A DNA stretch of 23,859 nucleotides from JAFGBN01 sp964394145 (GTDB lineage: Bacteria; Chloroflexota; Dehalococcoidia; GIF9; AB-539-J10), in assembly GCA_964394145.1 (NCBI GenBank), contig CAYMVL010000004.1, positions 1 through 23,859 of the forward strand, given 5' to 3'. The notes under the pieces are model-generated. The model saw only the letters and a program-made list of their open reading frames with translations. It ran no database searches and was not told the origin of the DNA. Positions 22,585 to 23,859 of this stretch are shown here, piece by piece. The position numbers and the translations under genes are program-made. Every line of letters begins with the position of its first letter. Position 1 is the first letter of the stretch.

Positions 22585-22609
22585 GGGAAGGGGTTTAGCG
22601 CCCCTTCCC
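22585..22609 (-). repeat. Perfect intercistronic hairpin
   Basis: GGGAAGGGG (22585-22593) and CCCCTTCCC (22601-22609) form a perfect 9-bp stem with a 7-base loop that contains the stop codon of the upstream gene. On the minus-strand transcript the stem ends just before the CGAGG ribosome binding site of the next gene. No T-run follows, so it is not a terminator; it may control translation of the downstream gene or mark an RNA processing point. Confidence 0.7.
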
Positions 22610-22969
22610 GTTCTTGTCGGGCCACCACCACTTACCGCACTTCTGGCATTTCCAGGCTTGCTTTGGCTGTCCCGTTGCCTTGTCTGTGAATGTTACCAGC
22701 TCCATGAACTCGTTGGTCTCGCAGTTCGGGCAGAAGGGGACCTGGGGGACCAGGGGCTTATCGCCCTTTTGGCGGGCGGCGATGAGCTCGGCGTTGGCGA
22801 TCTCCCTTCTGGCGGGGTTGGTTGCTGGGTCGGCAAAGCCGAGCTGGGCCTGGATGGTGGCGAGGTCTTGGAATACCTCCTGGAGGTTGTCGCTAAAGAC
22901 GTTTATGCGTGCGGCGTTGCCTCCGATGGTTACTTGGATTTCTCCGTGGTACCTTTTGTCTCCGTTCAT
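22595..22969 (-). CDS. Zinc-ribbon protein in phage-like operon
   Basis: A 124-residue protein of unknown function. The N-terminal half begins with a strand-rich segment (YHGEIQVTIGGNAARINVFSDN) followed by a helix (LQEVFQDLATIQAQLGF). The C-terminal part is a zinc ribbon with FCPNCETNEF (C80, C83) and WKCQKCGKWWW (C108, C111). The start overlaps the stop of the upstream gene as TAATG, with AGAGGTG before it, so translation is coupled. Linkage to the 210-residue phage-like protein suggests a shared role, possibly around DNA recombination or replication, but this is inferred only from position. Confidence 0.78.
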   Translation of the reverse strand: MNGDKRYHGEIQVTIGGNAARINVFSDNLQEVFQDLATIQAQLGFADPATNPARREIANAELIAARQKGDKPLVPQVPFCPNCETNEFMELVTFTDKATGQPKQAWKCQKCGKWWWPDKNGKGR

Positions 22970-23601
22970 TATTCACCTCTCCTTGTTTGTGTAATGTATT
23001 TTTTTGTGATCAGCACGCCTGGGATCTCGATTACTCCCGATTTTACCCTGGCCCGGATGCGGGTGAGGTTGGGGTCGCAGAGGTCACGGGGGACCAGAAG
23101 GGGGTTTACGATGGTGACCTCGAAGTCCTCCCTGTAAGTTACCGTGCCCAGGTGGGTGCGGCTTGTTTTGGCTGGGGCCTCGGGTAGTGATGCGGCTGGG
23201 GCGATTTCGACTATTTCGCCCATGTCGCGGGCCTGGGCCATGGCGGCGGCCTGTTCCGCCATAGCTGCCAGGCGTGCTTCTTCGGCTCGCTTGGCTTCTT
23301 CGGCGTGGTAGTTCTGGAGGGCGGTGTTAAGGATGAAGATGCCCATTGTTAGCCTGTTTTCCAGGGGGTGGAATAGGGCATTGATGCGGTGCTTAGCCTC
23401 CTCCAGGGGTGCGAGCATGCCCTTGCGGGCGGCCTCGCAATCTTTAAGGGCGTGGCGGGCGTGGATTAGAAGGTCCTCTGCGTCCTTCTGCTCGTCCTTT
23501 GATGATACGGTTCGGGTGGCGGCGATATGGGAAAGAAGGGACGACTGGTTGCGCTCTAGGGCCTGGATTATGGTTTGGGTTGCTGGGTCTGTTGTTTGCA
23601 T
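22969..23601 (-). CDS. Phage-type protein, likely recombination-associated
   Basis: A 210-residue protein. The N-terminal 120 residues are helical and charged, with an Ala/Glu-rich coiled-coil-like segment (AKRAEEARLAAMAEQAAAMAQ, about residues 103-124), preceded by LIHARHALKDCEAARKGMLAPLEEAKHRINALFHPLE. The C-terminal domain, with YREDFEVTIVNPLLVPRDL and SGVIEIPGVLI, resembles a domain common in phage early-region proteins next to single-strand annealing or exonuclease genes; that match is from memory and not verified. AAAGGAGGT 6 bases before the ATG is an ideal ribosome binding site. It overlaps the next gene by one base. Confidence 0.75.
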   Translation of the reverse strand: MQTTDPATQTIIQALERNQSSLLSHIAATRTVSSKDEQKDAEDLLIHARHALKDCEAARKGMLAPLEEAKHRINALFHPLENRLTMGIFILNTALQNYHAEEAKRAEEARLAAMAEQAAAMAQARDMGEIVEIAPAASLPEAPAKTSRTHLGTVTYREDFEVTIVNPLLVPRDLCDPNLTRIRARVKSGVIEIPGVLITKKYITQTRRGE

Positions 23602-23661
23602 TACAAACCTCCTTTGATTTTATTTGGCGGTTCGATGGCCTCGAGCGCCTTGGGGTTGGGG

Positions 23662-23853
23662 TTAGTCGATGGGCACGCCTAGACTTTCGACGAAGTCGGG
23701 GTCCAGGGTGGTTTGGCATTGGTGGCAGTAGTACTCCCTTTCGTCGGCCTCGTCGCCGGTCCATGCAAAGGGGTTCCAGTGGTAGCGGGCGCGCAGGCGG
23801 TAGTCGATGGTGGTGAGTGGAGCGCCGCACCAGGGGCAAGGGGGGGCTAGCAT
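23662..23853 (-). CDS. Small zinc-ribbon protein at window edge
   Basis: A 63-residue protein with two CxxC pairs, PCPWCGAPL (C6, C9) and YYCHQCQTTL (C43, C46), and an aromatic linker containing RARYHWNPFAW. The pairs are spaced as in a zinc ribbon. The ATG lies 6 bases from the right edge, so its ribosome binding site is not visible and the true start could be further upstream. It is the first visible gene of the minus-strand phage-like operon, 60 bases before the next. No family recognised. Confidence 0.65.
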   Translation of the reverse strand: MLAPPCPWCGAPLTTIDYRLRARYHWNPFAWTGDEADEREYYCHQCQTTLDPDFVESLGVPID

Positions 23854-23859
23854 AGGCGT

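Larger units (their letters stand above)
13197..23859. mobile_element. Integrated genomic element (left end and cargo; right end outside window)
   Basis: Everything to the right of the tRNA-Arg remnant appears to be foreign. The support is the truncated tRNA copy at the left edge, the repeat cluster just inside it, a restriction-modification operon with nuclease and protease genes, an XRE repressor with a palindromic operator, and a GC-rich run of small phage-like genes. The left part is AT-richer and the part after about 21,850 is visibly GC-richer, so the element may be a mosaic. No integrase, transposase, portal or capsid gene is seen in the window; the integrase would be expected near the other end. 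Whether it is a prophage, a satellite or a defence island cannot be decided here. Confidence 0.75.

Noticed and set aside
23444..23839. Minus-strand Arg/Pro-rich frame of 131 residues
   Set aside because: A GC-rich shadow frame over two better supported genes.

Overview
The window looks like a piece of chromosome from an uncultured bacterium, probably Chloroflexota of the Dehalococcoidia type. This assignment is an inference. It rests on a 23S rRNA gene with its own promoter and no 16S gene in front of it (an unlinked arrangement known in Dehalococcoides), on a class A RNase P RNA, and on the mix of housekeeping genes: DUF951, bifunctional-nuclease family, a CPA2 antiporter and an AmmeMemoRadiSam-B protein. 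No search could be run, so the taxon is provisional.

Region 1 (1-13,196) is core chromosome. The 5' five-sixths of a 23S rRNA gene lies on the minus strand and is read from a perfect TTGACA-17-TATAAT promoter. Back to back with it on the plus strand is rnpB. Then come a cation/proton antiporter, a small SemiSWEET-like membrane protein, an unknown small protein, a YfcE/MJ0936-type phosphodiesterase, a minus-strand three-gene operon (two unknown proteins and a MEMO1-family protein), a small SWIM zinc-finger protein, folC, pyrF, a DUF951 protein, a possible structured RNA, a bifunctional nuclease family gene, and the rpsP-khpA pair.

Region 2 (13,197 to the right edge) is an integrated element. 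Its left edge is a 45-base copy of the 3' part of a tRNA-Arg(UCG) gene with no 5' half, which is the footprint left by integration into the 3' end of a tRNA gene. The geometry predicts the intact tRNA, and probably the integrase, beyond the right edge of the window. Just inside the edge are an inverted repeat and a tandem direct repeat that look like recombinase or excisionase binding sites. The cargo is a minus-strand operon: a beta-class adenine methyltransferase (mod), an XRE-ImmA/IrrE metalloprotease, a DUF4411 PIN-like nuclease and a helicase-nuclease (res). The first two junctions overlap by 4 bases and the last gap is 15 bases. This is a type III-like restriction-modification system with a protease/PIN toxin-antitoxin-like pair built into the same transcript. 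A NYN-domain nuclease gene converges on the operon from the other strand.

Region 3 (21,480 to the end, still inside the element) holds a probably leaderless XRE repressor downstream of a highly symmetric 38-bp palindrome. After a strong terminator comes a GC-rich phage-like minus-strand operon of five small genes. Four of these encode small cysteine-pair (zinc-ribbon-like) proteins and one resembles phage proteins that sit near recombination functions.

The observations most worth following are the mod-immA-PIN-res operon with its convergent NYN gene, the XRE operator, the strong promoter at 11,469 that drives no evident gene, and the minus-strand terminator lying in the NYN leader.
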